From contig CAYSZH010000036.1 of the NCBI GenBank assembly GCA_964435305.1, forward strand, positions 1-31,514: a DNA stretch of 31,514 nt. The letters run 5' to 3'. This document shows, piece after piece, positions 17,288 through 24,603 of this stretch. Both the position numbers and the translations under genes were made by a program. Source of the stretch: Granulosicoccus sp964435305 (GTDB lineage: Bacteria; Pseudomonadota; Gammaproteobacteria; Granulosicoccales; Granulosicoccaceae). The notes below the pieces were generated by a model. It had not been told where the DNA came from. It saw only the letters and a program-made list of their open reading frames with translations, and did no database searches. The first letter of the stretch is position 1; each line of letters starts with the position of its first letter.

Positions 17288-17688
17288 GTTGCAAGCGGAC
17301 CTGATGTATCCTCAGCAAGCGAAACGTTTGCCAAGGCCGATTCAACACGCTCTATAAGCAAGCGGCGCTTAACTGGCTTCACCAGGTAATCCACCGCCCC
17401 CTGACGCATGCCCCAGACACGATCAACATCCTGATTTTTTGTGGACAACATAATGACAGGAATTGTCGCCGTGGCAGCACTTGTCTGCAACTCACGGGTA
17501 GCCTGAAAACCATTAACACCCGGCATAACGATGTCCATCAAAATAAGATCGGGGCGCTCGGATGCAGCCATGTCCAAACCTTCTTCACCACTTGAAGCAT
17601 TCCGAACCTCATGTCCTGCTGCGCGCAATACCGAGCCATAGGCATGTGCATCAGTGGGGGAATCTTCAATAAGGAGTATGTCTGCCAT
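17284..17688 (-). CDS. pilH: CheY-like response regulator PilH
   Basis: Stand-alone receiver domain of 134 residues. The acidic pocket is ILLIEDSPTD (Glu8, Asp9), the phosphoacceptor Asp52 is in LILMDIVMPGVNG, the conserved Ser/Thr is in VIMLSTKN and the Lys in YLVKPVKRR. In Pseudomonas PilH is the second receiver of the Chp system and acts on pilus retraction and phosphate flow. It lies 22 bp after pilG and overlaps pilI by 4 bp. No output domain is present. Confidence 0.95.
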   Translation of the reverse strand: MADILLIEDSPTDAHAYGSVLRAAGHEVRNASSGEEGLDMAASERPDLILMDIVMPGVNGFQATRELQTSAATATIPVIMLSTKNQDVDRVWGMRQGAVDYLVKPVKRRLLIERVESALANVSLAEDTSGPLAT

Positions 17689-17710
17689 TTAGATCAGGCC
17701 ACCCGTTAGC

Positions 17711-18253
17711 TTAATCGTTTTCGTCGATAGAGAGCGTGTCGGAAATAACCGGTTCATTGGCATCGAGAAAGTCTATATCGGTTCGTAATGTGTCATCTGC
17801 AGAAAGAGCAATGTTCTGATTAATAGTGATAGCTTGTTCAGGTGGCAAGTGCTGTGTTACCGCTGCTATTAATTGCTCACGACTGAACGGTTTCGCCAGA
17901 TGGTAATCGGCGCCGGCTACCCTACCTCTTGCGCGGTCAAATAAACCGTCTTTGCTTGAGAGCATAATAACCGGTGTGCTGCGGAAATCTGCGTTATTTT
18001 TGATCAAAGCACAGGTTTGATAACCATCCAAACGCGGCATCATGATGTCCACAAACACTAACGTCGGGCGAGAGTCGACTACCTTGGCGAGTGCCTCAAA
18101 ACCGTCTACAGCGGTGACAACTGACAAACCTAACTGTGTTAAATAGCTGCTGGCCGAACGCCTCACTGTTTTGCTGTCATCAACCACTAAAACAATTGGC
18201 TGCAGTACCGTTGATTGTGTCTCAGCTGTGCTTACAACAGACGATTCAGGCAT
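17711..18253 (-). CDS. pilG: CheY-like response regulator PilG with acidic tail
   Basis: First gene of the Chp operon, 180 residues. A short N-terminal tail precedes a receiver domain with VVDDSKTVRR (Asp25, Asp26), phosphoacceptor Asp69 (VFVDIMMPRLDG), VIMLSSKDG and the Lys in HLAKPF. PilG of Pseudomonas is about 135 residues; here a C-terminal extension of about 40 acidic residues (rich in Asp, with TDIDFLDANEPVISD) follows the fold. The operon promoter should lie in the 124-bp gap to gshB, but I could not assign -35/-10 boxes with confidence. Confidence 0.93.
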   Translation of the reverse strand: MPESSVVSTAETQSTVLQPIVLVVDDSKTVRRSASSYLTQLGLSVVTAVDGFEALAKVVDSRPTLVFVDIMMPRLDGYQTCALIKNNADFRSTPVIMLSSKDGLFDRARGRVAGADYHLAKPFSREQLIAAVTQHLPPEQAITINQNIALSADDTLRTDIDFLDANEPVISDTLSIDEND

Positions 18254-18377
18254 GTGTTCTTCTGTCCAAATTTAGCAACCAAAGTATAAGATGAAAGCGT
18301 ATCTGACAAACCGGGATGAGGCAATCCGCAGCACTCGTGCGATACTACACATCGTCAGGCTTTCTGTGTGAAAAATT

Positions 18378-19364
18378 ATGAGCATTAACATCGGTTTTGT
18401 TATGGATCCTATTGAATCCATATCTCCTTACAAAGATACGACTTTTGCAATGATGCTGGCAGCTCAACAACGAGGTTGGCAGATGCAAATGATGCAACAG
18501 GAAAACATGTATTTGCAAAGCGGAAAAGTGCATGCAACCTGTCGTAAAGTACATGTGCAAGACAACAACGATCATTGGTTCGACGCTGAAACTGCAACGG
18601 ATGTCGCGTTGAACACGTTTGACATCATACTGATGCGCAAAGACCCGCCGTTCAACATGAATTACATTTACACAACCTATCTGCTTGAACGAGCAGAGGC
18701 GGAAGGTGTATTGGTTGGAAATCGTCCATCTTCACTGCGCGATGTAAATGAAAAACTGTACACCGCCTGGTTTAGTGAATTTACACCACCCACATTAGTT
18801 GCCGCCAGCGCCAAGCGACTGAAAAGTTTTGTGGAAGATCATGAAGACGCCGTTGTAAAACCATTAGATGGCATGGGTGGCGAATCCATTTTTCGCTTAA
18901 CCAAAACCGATCCCAATATTAATGTGATTCTGGAACATATGACGCAGGGCGATACCCGTCCAATTATGGCGCAACGTTACCTGCCAGAGATTAAAGACGG
19001 CGACAAACGTGTACTCGTGGTCAACGGCAAACCGGTTCCCTACGCACTGGCCAGAGTGCCAGCGCAAGGCGAAACCCGCGGCAATCTGGCCGCTGGTGGG
19101 CGTGGAGTGCCGGAAAAGCTGAACGACCACGATCGCAGCTTAGCTGAACAGCTCGGCCCTCATTTAGTTGCAAAAGGCCTGCTTTTCGTCGGCCTTGATA
19201 TCATCGGTAGCCACCTGACGGAAATCAACGTCACCAGCCCCACCTGTGTACGCGAATTAGATGCCTATCACCAAGAGCTTCACCCTGCAGATAGCGCGTA
19301 TCAGCCAGGTATTGCCGATACGTATCTTGATGCGCTTGCGGTAATGCGAGATACCTCATCCTGA
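18378..19364 (+). CDS. gshB: Glutathione synthetase
   Basis: ATP-grasp enzyme that joins gamma-glutamylcysteine and glycine to make glutathione in the cytoplasm. The 328 residues show the N-terminal domain start IGFVMDPIESISPYKDTTFAMM, the ATP-binding VVKPLDGMGGESIFRL (about residues 155-170), the glycine-rich loop ETRGNLAAGGRG and the metal-binding INVTSPTCVRELD near the C-terminus. Length matches the proteobacterial GshB. It stands divergent to pilG and first in the gshB-tonB-yqgE-ruvX-pyr row, an order shared with Pseudomonas. Confidence 0.97.
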   Translation: MSINIGFVMDPIESISPYKDTTFAMMLAAQQRGWQMQMMQQENMYLQSGKVHATCRKVHVQDNNDHWFDAETATDVALNTFDIILMRKDPPFNMNYIYTTYLLERAEAEGVLVGNRPSSLRDVNEKLYTAWFSEFTPPTLVAASAKRLKSFVEDHEDAVVKPLDGMGGESIFRLTKTDPNINVILEHMTQGDTRPIMAQRYLPEIKDGDKRVLVVNGKPVPYALARVPAQGETRGNLAAGGRGVPEKLNDHDRSLAEQLGPHLVAKGLLFVGLDIIGSHLTEINVTSPTCVRELDAYHQELHPADSAYQPGIADTYLDALAVMRDTSS

Positions 19365-19416
19365 TCTACACTCCAATACAGATATGCCCCGCCCGCTGGC
19401 AGGGTGATTAATTTTT

Positions 19417-19453
19417 CGCCCAGTACGGTGCACAAGCATGTGCGAGCTGGGCG
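19417..19453 (+). other. Nested stem-loop upstream of the tonB-like gene
   Basis: CGCCCAG (19417-19423) pairs with CTGGGCG (19447-19453), and inside it GCAC (19430-19433) pairs with GTGC (19440-19443). The structure ends 22 bp before the TTG start of the next gene and has no U-run after it, so an mRNA leader structure or weak terminator after gshB are both possible. Confidence 0.4.
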
Positions 19454-19475
19454 ATAGGCGCACGAGATCGCTTGC

Positions 19476-20339
19476 TTGTTTAACGACACTAACAAACCGG
19501 ATGTCATAACGATTGCACTATTTGCGGCCGCAGCAATGCACGCAGTCGTCATCCTCGGGGTCAGCTTTGAACCGTTTCTGAACGCCACGCGCACCCCGCC
19601 GGCTCTTGAAGTGGTACTCGTGCAGCGCAATGACAGCGAACGCCCTGAAGAAGCTGATTACCTGGCCCAAACGGCGCAGGATGGTGGTGGCGAGAGCGAC
19701 GAAAAAACCAGGCCCGCCTCAGCCTTTACCAGTAATCAGGATTTGGATACTGATGGTATCGCACCGACTCCAATGGTAGCCAGTGCGCCCGCACCTAGTG
19801 AGGCCAGTGATGACGCTGTCCTCACGGCGATTTTCTCTGACACGACAGTCAATTCCGAAACCGAAGATAAACCCGACACCGAACTGGCTGATTTACAGAG
19901 TGAACTTGAAATCGACCAGTCGTTTGAAATCGCCCGATTGCAGGCTGAAATTGACCGGCAGCAAGAACAAACCGCCAAGCGACCCAAGAAAAAATGGCTA
20001 ACCGCGCGTACCCACGAATCAACATCAGCAGAGTATATGTATCGCTGGGTTGAAAAAGTGGAGCGAATTGGAAACCTGAATTACCCCGACGCGGTACGGC
20101 GCAACAAGCTTACAGGTGCTGTGGTGATGACAGTCGGTATTTTGAAAAACGGCTCGGTGGAGAGCATTTTGGTGGATGAATCGTCCGGTCACCGCATTTT
20201 GGATGATGCGGCGCGCCGTATCGTTCAGCTATCAAGCCCGTTTGAACCGCTGGTTGGCCAGCTCGGAGACGAAACGGACATTTTATACATTACCCGGACC
20301 TGGGATTTTCAAAGCTCAAACTCAGTTATAAGCTATTGA
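19476..20339 (+). CDS. TonB-like energy transducer
   Basis: Protein of 287 residues with a single N-terminal membrane helix (ITIALFAAAAMHAVVILGV, about 11-29), a periplasmic linker and a C-terminal TonB domain (from about residue 185: YMYRWVEKVERIGNLNYPDA, LTGAVVMTVGILKNGSVESI, SSGHRILDDAARRIV). The linker is acidic and Gln/Glu-rich (a predicted helix LADLQSELEIDQSFEIARLQ) rather than the Pro/Lys repeats of classical TonB. Homologues at this locus in Pseudomonas have been tied to twitching motility rather than iron. The start is TTG at 19476; no ATG fits and a stop lies 21 bases upstream in frame. Confidence 0.88.
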   Translation: MFNDTNKPDVITIALFAAAAMHAVVILGVSFEPFLNATRTPPALEVVLVQRNDSERPEEADYLAQTAQDGGGESDEKTRPASAFTSNQDLDTDGIAPTPMVASAPAPSEASDDAVLTAIFSDTTVNSETEDKPDTELADLQSELEIDQSFEIARLQAEIDRQQEQTAKRPKKKWLTARTHESTSAEYMYRWVEKVERIGNLNYPDAVRRNKLTGAVVMTVGILKNGSVESILVDESSGHRILDDAARRIVQLSSPFEPLVGQLGDETDILYITRTWDFQSSNSVISY

Positions 20340-20471
20340 TTTAGTTTTTATTACCGACACGCTCAAGCCCATATTTTGATGGCGGAACCGCAAGGGGTTA
20401 CACCATAGCTTGCTTGTTCGGTTCATTTTGGTGACACTAAAGGTCGACTGTTGTAACGCATTGAATATTGA

Positions 20472-21023
20472 ATGGATCTTACCCATCACTTCCTGTTGTC
20501 CATGCCGCAAATGCAGGACAAGCACTTCAAACAGACCATCATCTACATTCTCGATCATGACGATAAAGGAGCCTGGGGTGTGGTGATAAACCAGGCACTG
20601 GAAATGACGCTCTCGGAAGTGTTCGAACAATTGGATATCAATAACCCGGATGCCACCGTCGGCAGCAAATACATCCACAAGGGAGGGCCCGTCGATATTG
20701 AGCACGGCCTGGTTTTGCATTTACCGGGTAAAACCTTCGAATCCACCCGCGTTTTTGATGCTGGAATCTCTCTTTCCAGTTCACGTGATGTGCTTGAGGC
20801 CCTGGCCGCTGGGGAAGAACCGGCGAAACACCTTGTATTACTTGGTCACGCCGGCTGGGCGCCAGGACAACTGGAAGAAGAAATCGCACACAATGCCTGG
20901 CTAACCTGTGAGGCCGATCTGGATATCATATTCGACACACCCATTAGCCAAATGCGCAGTGCGGTTGCCGGCCTGTTGGGGTTCGATCTTGATGCTGTGG
21001 TAGGACAATCCGGGCATGCCTGA
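20472..21023 (+). CDS. yqgE: YqgE/AlgH family protein
   Basis: 183-residue protein of the UPF0301 (YqgE/AlgH) family, cytoplasmic, function unsettled although AlgH was first linked to alginate regulation. The signature is intact: HHFLLSMPQMQDKHFKQTII at the start, then WGVVINQALEMTLSEVFEQL, the GGPV turn (KGGPVDIEHGLVLH) and LLGHAGWAPGQLEEEI, where the tryptophan-glycine stretch is typical. It overlaps ruvX by 8 bp, a pairing kept across gammaproteobacteria. No clear Shine-Dalgarno precedes the ATG. Confidence 0.95.
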   Translation: MDLTHHFLLSMPQMQDKHFKQTIIYILDHDDKGAWGVVINQALEMTLSEVFEQLDINNPDATVGSKYIHKGGPVDIEHGLVLHLPGKTFESTRVFDAGISLSSSRDVLEALAAGEEPAKHLVLLGHAGWAPGQLEEEIAHNAWLTCEADLDIIFDTPISQMRSAVAGLLGFDLDAVVGQSGHA

Positions 21024-21471
21024 TGCGCCGCACGGTGTCTATCTTGCGTTCGATTTTGGCACTGTACGCATTGGCCTTGCGGTAGGGCATTCGCAGTCGG
21101 GCACCAGTAAACCCTTGATAGCGGTGCGCAACAATAGCGGCACACCATTGTGGCAAGATATCGATGACACAGTAAATGAGTGGACACCGATCGCCCTTGT
21201 TGTGGGCCTTGCACTGACCGAAGACGGTGAGGATCAGGAAATAACACACCACACCAGGGGTTTTGCCAAACGCCTGAAAAAGCGCTATGAGTTGCCGATC
21301 TTTTTTGCTGATGAGCAATACAGTTCGATCCAGGCGCAGCAGGAAATGAAAAACATGCGCGCTCGCGGCCAGCGCGGCAAGACACGCAAGGAAGATATCG
21401 ATACACTGTCCGCCGCGCTGATACTGGAACGTTGGTTTAGCACTGACCCTTTTGCACAGGCTCAGTCATAA
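21016..21471 (+). CDS. ruvX: RuvX/YqgF Holliday-junction resolvase-like protein
   Basis: 151-residue RNase H-fold nuclease implicated in 16S rRNA 5'-end maturation and proposed as a Holliday junction resolvase. Visible motifs are LAFDFGTVRIGLAVG (first catalytic Asp), VVGLALTEDGED in the place of the usual VVGLPLxxDG, FADEQYSSIQAQQ and the final Asp in KEDIDTLSAALILERW. The ATG lies inside the end of yqgE (8-bp overlap). Confidence 0.95.
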   Translation: MPDAPHGVYLAFDFGTVRIGLAVGHSQSGTSKPLIAVRNNSGTPLWQDIDDTVNEWTPIALVVGLALTEDGEDQEITHHTRGFAKRLKKRYELPIFFADEQYSSIQAQQEMKNMRARGQRGKTRKEDIDTLSAALILERWFSTDPFAQAQS

Positions 21472-21490
21472 CCCTATTTACGCTTGCATT

Positions 21491-21507
21491 GTTTGCCAAC
21501 AGCAAAC
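21491..21507 (+). other. Small hairpin in the pyrR leader
   Basis: GTTTGC-CAACA-GCAAAC is a perfect 6-bp stem ending about 14 bp before the pyrR start, next to the ribosome site AAGG. It is too short, with no U-run, to be a terminator. It may affect pyrR translation. PyrR-type attenuation would need larger structures, which I do not see. Confidence 0.25.
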
Positions 21508-21521
21508 GCAAAGGTTAAGCC

Positions 21522-22040
21522 ATGCCCGAATACAACACAGACGTGGTCGCAGGCTGGCTAGACCAGATGCAAAATCAATTGCAGCAGATCATTGCCTCAT
21601 CCAAAAACACCGATAACCCTGTGGGGATGATCGGGATTCGTTCAGGCGGTGTCGACGTCGGGCGGCATTTGCACGCAGGCCTGGGCCTTGAAGAGCCGCT
21701 AGGCGAACTTAACATCTCTTTTTACCGGGACGATTTCAGTACTGTTGGGTTACACCCGGTGGTAGGGCCATCGCAGGTACCCTTTAGCGTTGATGGTATG
21801 CACATTGTGCTGGTGGATGATGTACTCAGCACTGGCCGAACGGTGCGAGCTGCGATGAACGAAATATTTGATTATGGTCGACCGGCGAGAATCACTTTGG
21901 CGGTTCTTGTGCAGCGCTCAGGTCAGGAGCTGCCAATCAAAGCCGAAGTCATTGGACGCAATTTGGACATACCGGAATCGGATCATGTTCGGCTTGATGT
22001 AGAACATATGACCGTTACTGTGGAAAAACGCCGCGCATGA
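21522..22040 (+). CDS. pyrR: PyrR bifunctional regulator / uracil phosphoribosyltransferase
   Basis: 172-residue phosphoribosyltransferase-fold protein. The PRPP-binding motif is VLVDDVLSTGRTVRAAM (about residues 93-109), preceded by GIRSGGVDVG and followed by VLVQRSGQELPIKAEVIG. In Gram-positive bacteria PyrR binds pyr mRNA to control attenuation. In gammaproteobacteria its regulatory role is less clear, while the gene stays linked to pyrB. It overlaps pyrB by 4 bp (ATGA). Confidence 0.95.
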   Translation: MPEYNTDVVAGWLDQMQNQLQQIIASSKNTDNPVGMIGIRSGGVDVGRHLHAGLGLEEPLGELNISFYRDDFSTVGLHPVVGPSQVPFSVDGMHIVLVDDVLSTGRTVRAAMNEIFDYGRPARITLAVLVQRSGQELPIKAEVIGRNLDIPESDHVRLDVEHMTVTVEKRRA

Positions 22041-23026
22041 GCCAGATAGACCCGCAGTTTAATCAGTTCAACAAGCTGCATCACTTCCTGACTATCGATG
22101 GTTTAAGTCGCGACACATTAACGTCGATTCTTGATACCGCCGAAGGCTTTACAAGCGTAAATGATAAGGCGATAAAAAATGTACCGCTGCTGCGAGGTAA
22201 AACGGTTGCGAATCTTTTTTTCGAGAACAGCACGCGCACCCGTACTGCATTCGAGTTGGCGGCGAAAAGGCTGTCCGCCGACATCCTCAATGTTGACCTG
22301 GTAACCTCTTCAACTAAAAAAGGTGAATCGCTTCTGGATACGCTGCGAGTGCTTGAAGCATTGCAAAGCGATATGTTTGTTGTACGGCACAGTGATTCAG
22401 GTGCAGCTGATTTTATAGCACGTCATGTTGCCCCCACTGTCAACGTCATCAACGGAGGCGATGGCCAACACTCGCACCCAACCCAGGCTATGTTGGATAT
22501 GTTCACCATACGACGCTACAAAGGTGCGTTTGAAAATCTTCGCGTGGTGATCATTGGTGATATACGCCATTCGCGTGTCGCACGATCTGGTATAGCAGCG
22601 CTTGTCACGCTTGGCACAGGAGAGGTGCGCGTTGTGGGACCACAAACACTCGTGCCGTCGGATGTTGAATCACTCGGTGTCAAGGTGTATCGCAATATCG
22701 ACAAGGCACTTAAAGACGCTGATGTCGTTATGGGTTTACGTTTACAAAATGAACGCATGCAGTCTGCCACCATTCCAAGTAGTGGTGAATTTTTTAGAAC
22801 ATATGGTTTAACCGCCGAACGATTAAAACTTGCCAAACCCGATGCCATTGTCATGCACCCTGGCCCCACTAATCGCGGCGTTGAGATTGCCAGTGATGTT
22901 GCAGACGGGCCGCAGTCAGTCATTTTGCAACAAGTGACTTATGGCATTGCCGTGCGCATGGCGGTAATGTCCATCATTATGGGCCACGGCGAAGAAGTGC
23001 GAGAGGCACAACAAACTAACCCATGA
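22037..23026 (+). CDS. pyrB: Aspartate carbamoyltransferase catalytic chain
   Basis: Carbamoylates aspartate in the second step of pyrimidine biosynthesis. The 329 residues carry the carbamoyl-phosphate motif FFENSTRTRTAFELAAKRL (about 55-73), the HPTQAMLDM motif (about 141-149), and MHPGPTNRGVEI near residue 275, which marks the class A type found with PyrC' partners. No regulatory pyrI gene is present. It overlaps pyrR and pyrC' by 4 bp each, so the three products are translationally coupled, consistent with assembly into one complex. Confidence 0.98.
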   Translation: MSQIDPQFNQFNKLHHFLTIDGLSRDTLTSILDTAEGFTSVNDKAIKNVPLLRGKTVANLFFENSTRTRTAFELAAKRLSADILNVDLVTSSTKKGESLLDTLRVLEALQSDMFVVRHSDSGAADFIARHVAPTVNVINGGDGQHSHPTQAMLDMFTIRRYKGAFENLRVVIIGDIRHSRVARSGIAALVTLGTGEVRVVGPQTLVPSDVESLGVKVYRNIDKALKDADVVMGLRLQNERMQSATIPSSGEFFRTYGLTAERLKLAKPDAIVMHPGPTNRGVEIASDVADGPQSVILQQVTYGIAVRMAVMSIIMGHGEEVREAQQTNP

Positions 23027-24360
23027 ACACTTTCAGCATTAACCAGGTTCGCACCCTAGACCCTGCCAATGAGCAGGAAAAAGTTCGTGATATCCATGTG
23101 GTTAATGGCGAGCTTTCTGACAAGGCAGGCGAGAACGCTAAAAATGTTGATGGCAAATCCTGGTTACTGTGTCCAGGCTTTATCGACTTGTACGCACGCT
23201 TAAGAGAGCCTGGTTACAGTCGCAAAGGCACCATTAAATCTGAAACCAAAGCAGCACTTAGAGCAGGCTTCACGACGGTGTTATGCGCACCCGATACCGA
23301 CCCGGTCATTGATTCAACTGCCACTGTCGAATTGATAAGACAACGCGCCATCGAAGCCAACGCGGCAAGGGTCATTCCAATCGCCGCGCTAACAAGTGGA
23401 TTAGAAGGCGAACGCTTAAGCGAGTTGGCCACCCTGTATAGTGCCGGGTGTTTGCTTGCCAGTAACGCCGACAAGCCAGTGATCAACAGCGCCGTTATGC
23501 TGAGTGCCATGGAGTACGCCGCAAGTTTTGACATCCCAATTCTGCATGCCCCACTGGATGCACACATTGGCAGCGCCGGTTGTGCGCATGCAGGTGCTTA
23601 TGCAACCAAGTTGGGTTTACCTGGTATTCCCGCCGCCGCCGAAACAGTCGCATTAACCAGTTTATTGGAGCTTTGCCGATGCACTGGTGTGCGATTGCAT
23701 CTGTCACGTCTAAGCACCGCGCGCAGTACGAGCTTGCTCCGCCAGGCAAAAGCCGAAGGTTTGCCGGTCACAGCTGATGTTGGCATTCATCATTTATATT
23801 TTACCGATGCACAGCTACCCGGTTTTGATACCAATTTTCATTCAGCTGTGCCGTTTCGCAGCATCGACGACAGGGATGCCTTAAGAGACGCCGTGGCTGA
23901 CAATACGATCGATGCGATTTGCTCAGACCATGCGCCGCAGGATACGGACGCCAAGTTAGCCCCGTTTGCAAGCAGCGGCCCCGGTCTCTCCGCATTTGAT
24001 GTATTTTTACCACTATTACTCTCATTGCCAGACTTGCTTGATGTGTCGCTACAACAAATCATCAATAAAGTGACCATCGGCCCTGCCAGTATTATCACGG
24101 CGAGTGATAACAGCTTGCCTCTGAACACCAAACTCCCAGCAATTCCCACTGCCACACTCACCACCGGTTCAGCGGCCGATTTAATTCTGATTGATACGGA
24201 AGCTTTACAGTCAATCGACTCCGAACAATTAAACAGCCTTGGCCACAACACGCCACTAACGGGCATGGATAACCTTAACGGCTGCACCGGTGAAAATATT
24301 GCACTTAAAGGTTGTGTGAAATGGGCGTCCATCAGCGGGATTGAGTCCGCACTGTTCTAG
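23023..24360 (+). CDS. pyrC': Non-catalytic dihydroorotase homologue PyrC'
   Basis: 445-residue amidohydrolase-fold protein. The metal-binding HxH after the second strand, normally in GFIDLHVHLREPG, is replaced by Tyr57-Ala58-Arg59 (GFIDLYARLREPG), so two zinc ligands are lost and catalysis is unlikely. Other family parts remain: the GFTTVLCAPDTDPVID stretch, the HLSRLSTARS region and CSDHAPQ with a later Asp-His. In Pseudomonas an equivalent inactive PyrC' forms a dodecamer with PyrB and is needed for ATCase assembly. The 4-bp overlap with pyrB supports the same role. A catalytic pyrC must lie elsewhere. The stop codon starts the first copy of a 12-bp repeat. Confidence 0.93.
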   Translation: MNTFSINQVRTLDPANEQEKVRDIHVVNGELSDKAGENAKNVDGKSWLLCPGFIDLYARLREPGYSRKGTIKSETKAALRAGFTTVLCAPDTDPVIDSTATVELIRQRAIEANAARVIPIAALTSGLEGERLSELATLYSAGCLLASNADKPVINSAVMLSAMEYAASFDIPILHAPLDAHIGSAGCAHAGAYATKLGLPGIPAAAETVALTSLLELCRCTGVRLHLSRLSTARSTSLLRQAKAEGLPVTADVGIHHLYFTDAQLPGFDTNFHSAVPFRSIDDRDALRDAVADNTIDAICSDHAPQDTDAKLAPFASSGPGLSAFDVFLPLLLSLPDLLDVSLQQIINKVTIGPASIITASDNSLPLNTKLPAIPTATLTTGSAADLILIDTEALQSIDSEQLNSLGHNTPLTGMDNLNGCTGENIALKGCVKWASISGIESALF

Positions 24361-24393
24361 TGCGACGGGTAGTGCGACGGGTAGTGCGATGGG
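24358..24393 (+). repeat. Three tandem copies of a 12-bp unit over the pyrC' stop
   Basis: TAGTGCGACGGG is repeated at 24358, 24370 and 24382, the third copy differing by one base (GAT for GAC). The first TAG is the pyrC' stop, and because 12 is a multiple of 3 the other two TAGs are in the same frame, giving three in-frame stops. A polymerase-slippage origin is likely. Confidence 0.9.
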
Positions 24394-24409
24394 ATTTTGC
24401 CAATCGCAC
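24384..24409 (+). terminator. Stem-loop after pyrC', possible weak terminator
   Basis: GTGCGAT (24384-24390), formed by the third 12-bp repeat, pairs with ATCGCAC (24403-24409). No U-run follows, so intrinsic termination is doubtful; it could instead protect the 3' end of the pyr mRNA. Confidence 0.4.
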
Positions 24410-24420
24410 CACAAAGTCTA

Positions 24421-24468
24421 TGCACTACTACTTAGAAACCTCTACGCAGTACTACTTAGTGGCCTGAA
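24421..24468 (+). repeat. Degenerate 24-bp tandem duplication
   Basis: Two 24-bp units (24421-24444 and 24445-24468) match at about 17 of 24 positions and share the exact core TACTACTTAG (24426-24435 and 24450-24459). They lie in the 243-bp gap between pyrC' and the TRAP binding protein gene. The rest of that gap (24469-24585) shows no gene, and I could not assign promoter boxes. Confidence 0.55.
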
Positions 24469-24603
24469 ATAACTGCGAATTTCAGTCGTTTTGGCCGTGC
24501 GCGGTCGCTGTACAGTAACCACGAGCTATGGTGTAATGCAGTGGTGGATGGTCACATCATCTGTGCCCCCAAAACAAAACACTCGAAAGGAGTACATTTA
24601 ATC

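Noticed and set aside
20846..21406. Minus-strand open frame of 186 codons opposite yqgE and ruvX
   Set aside because: Fully antisense to two conserved genes and rich in Cys, Arg, His and Pro without domain signal.
23838..24332. Minus-strand open frame of 164 codons opposite pyrC'
   Set aside because: Shadow of the conserved gene; Ser-rich low-information translation.
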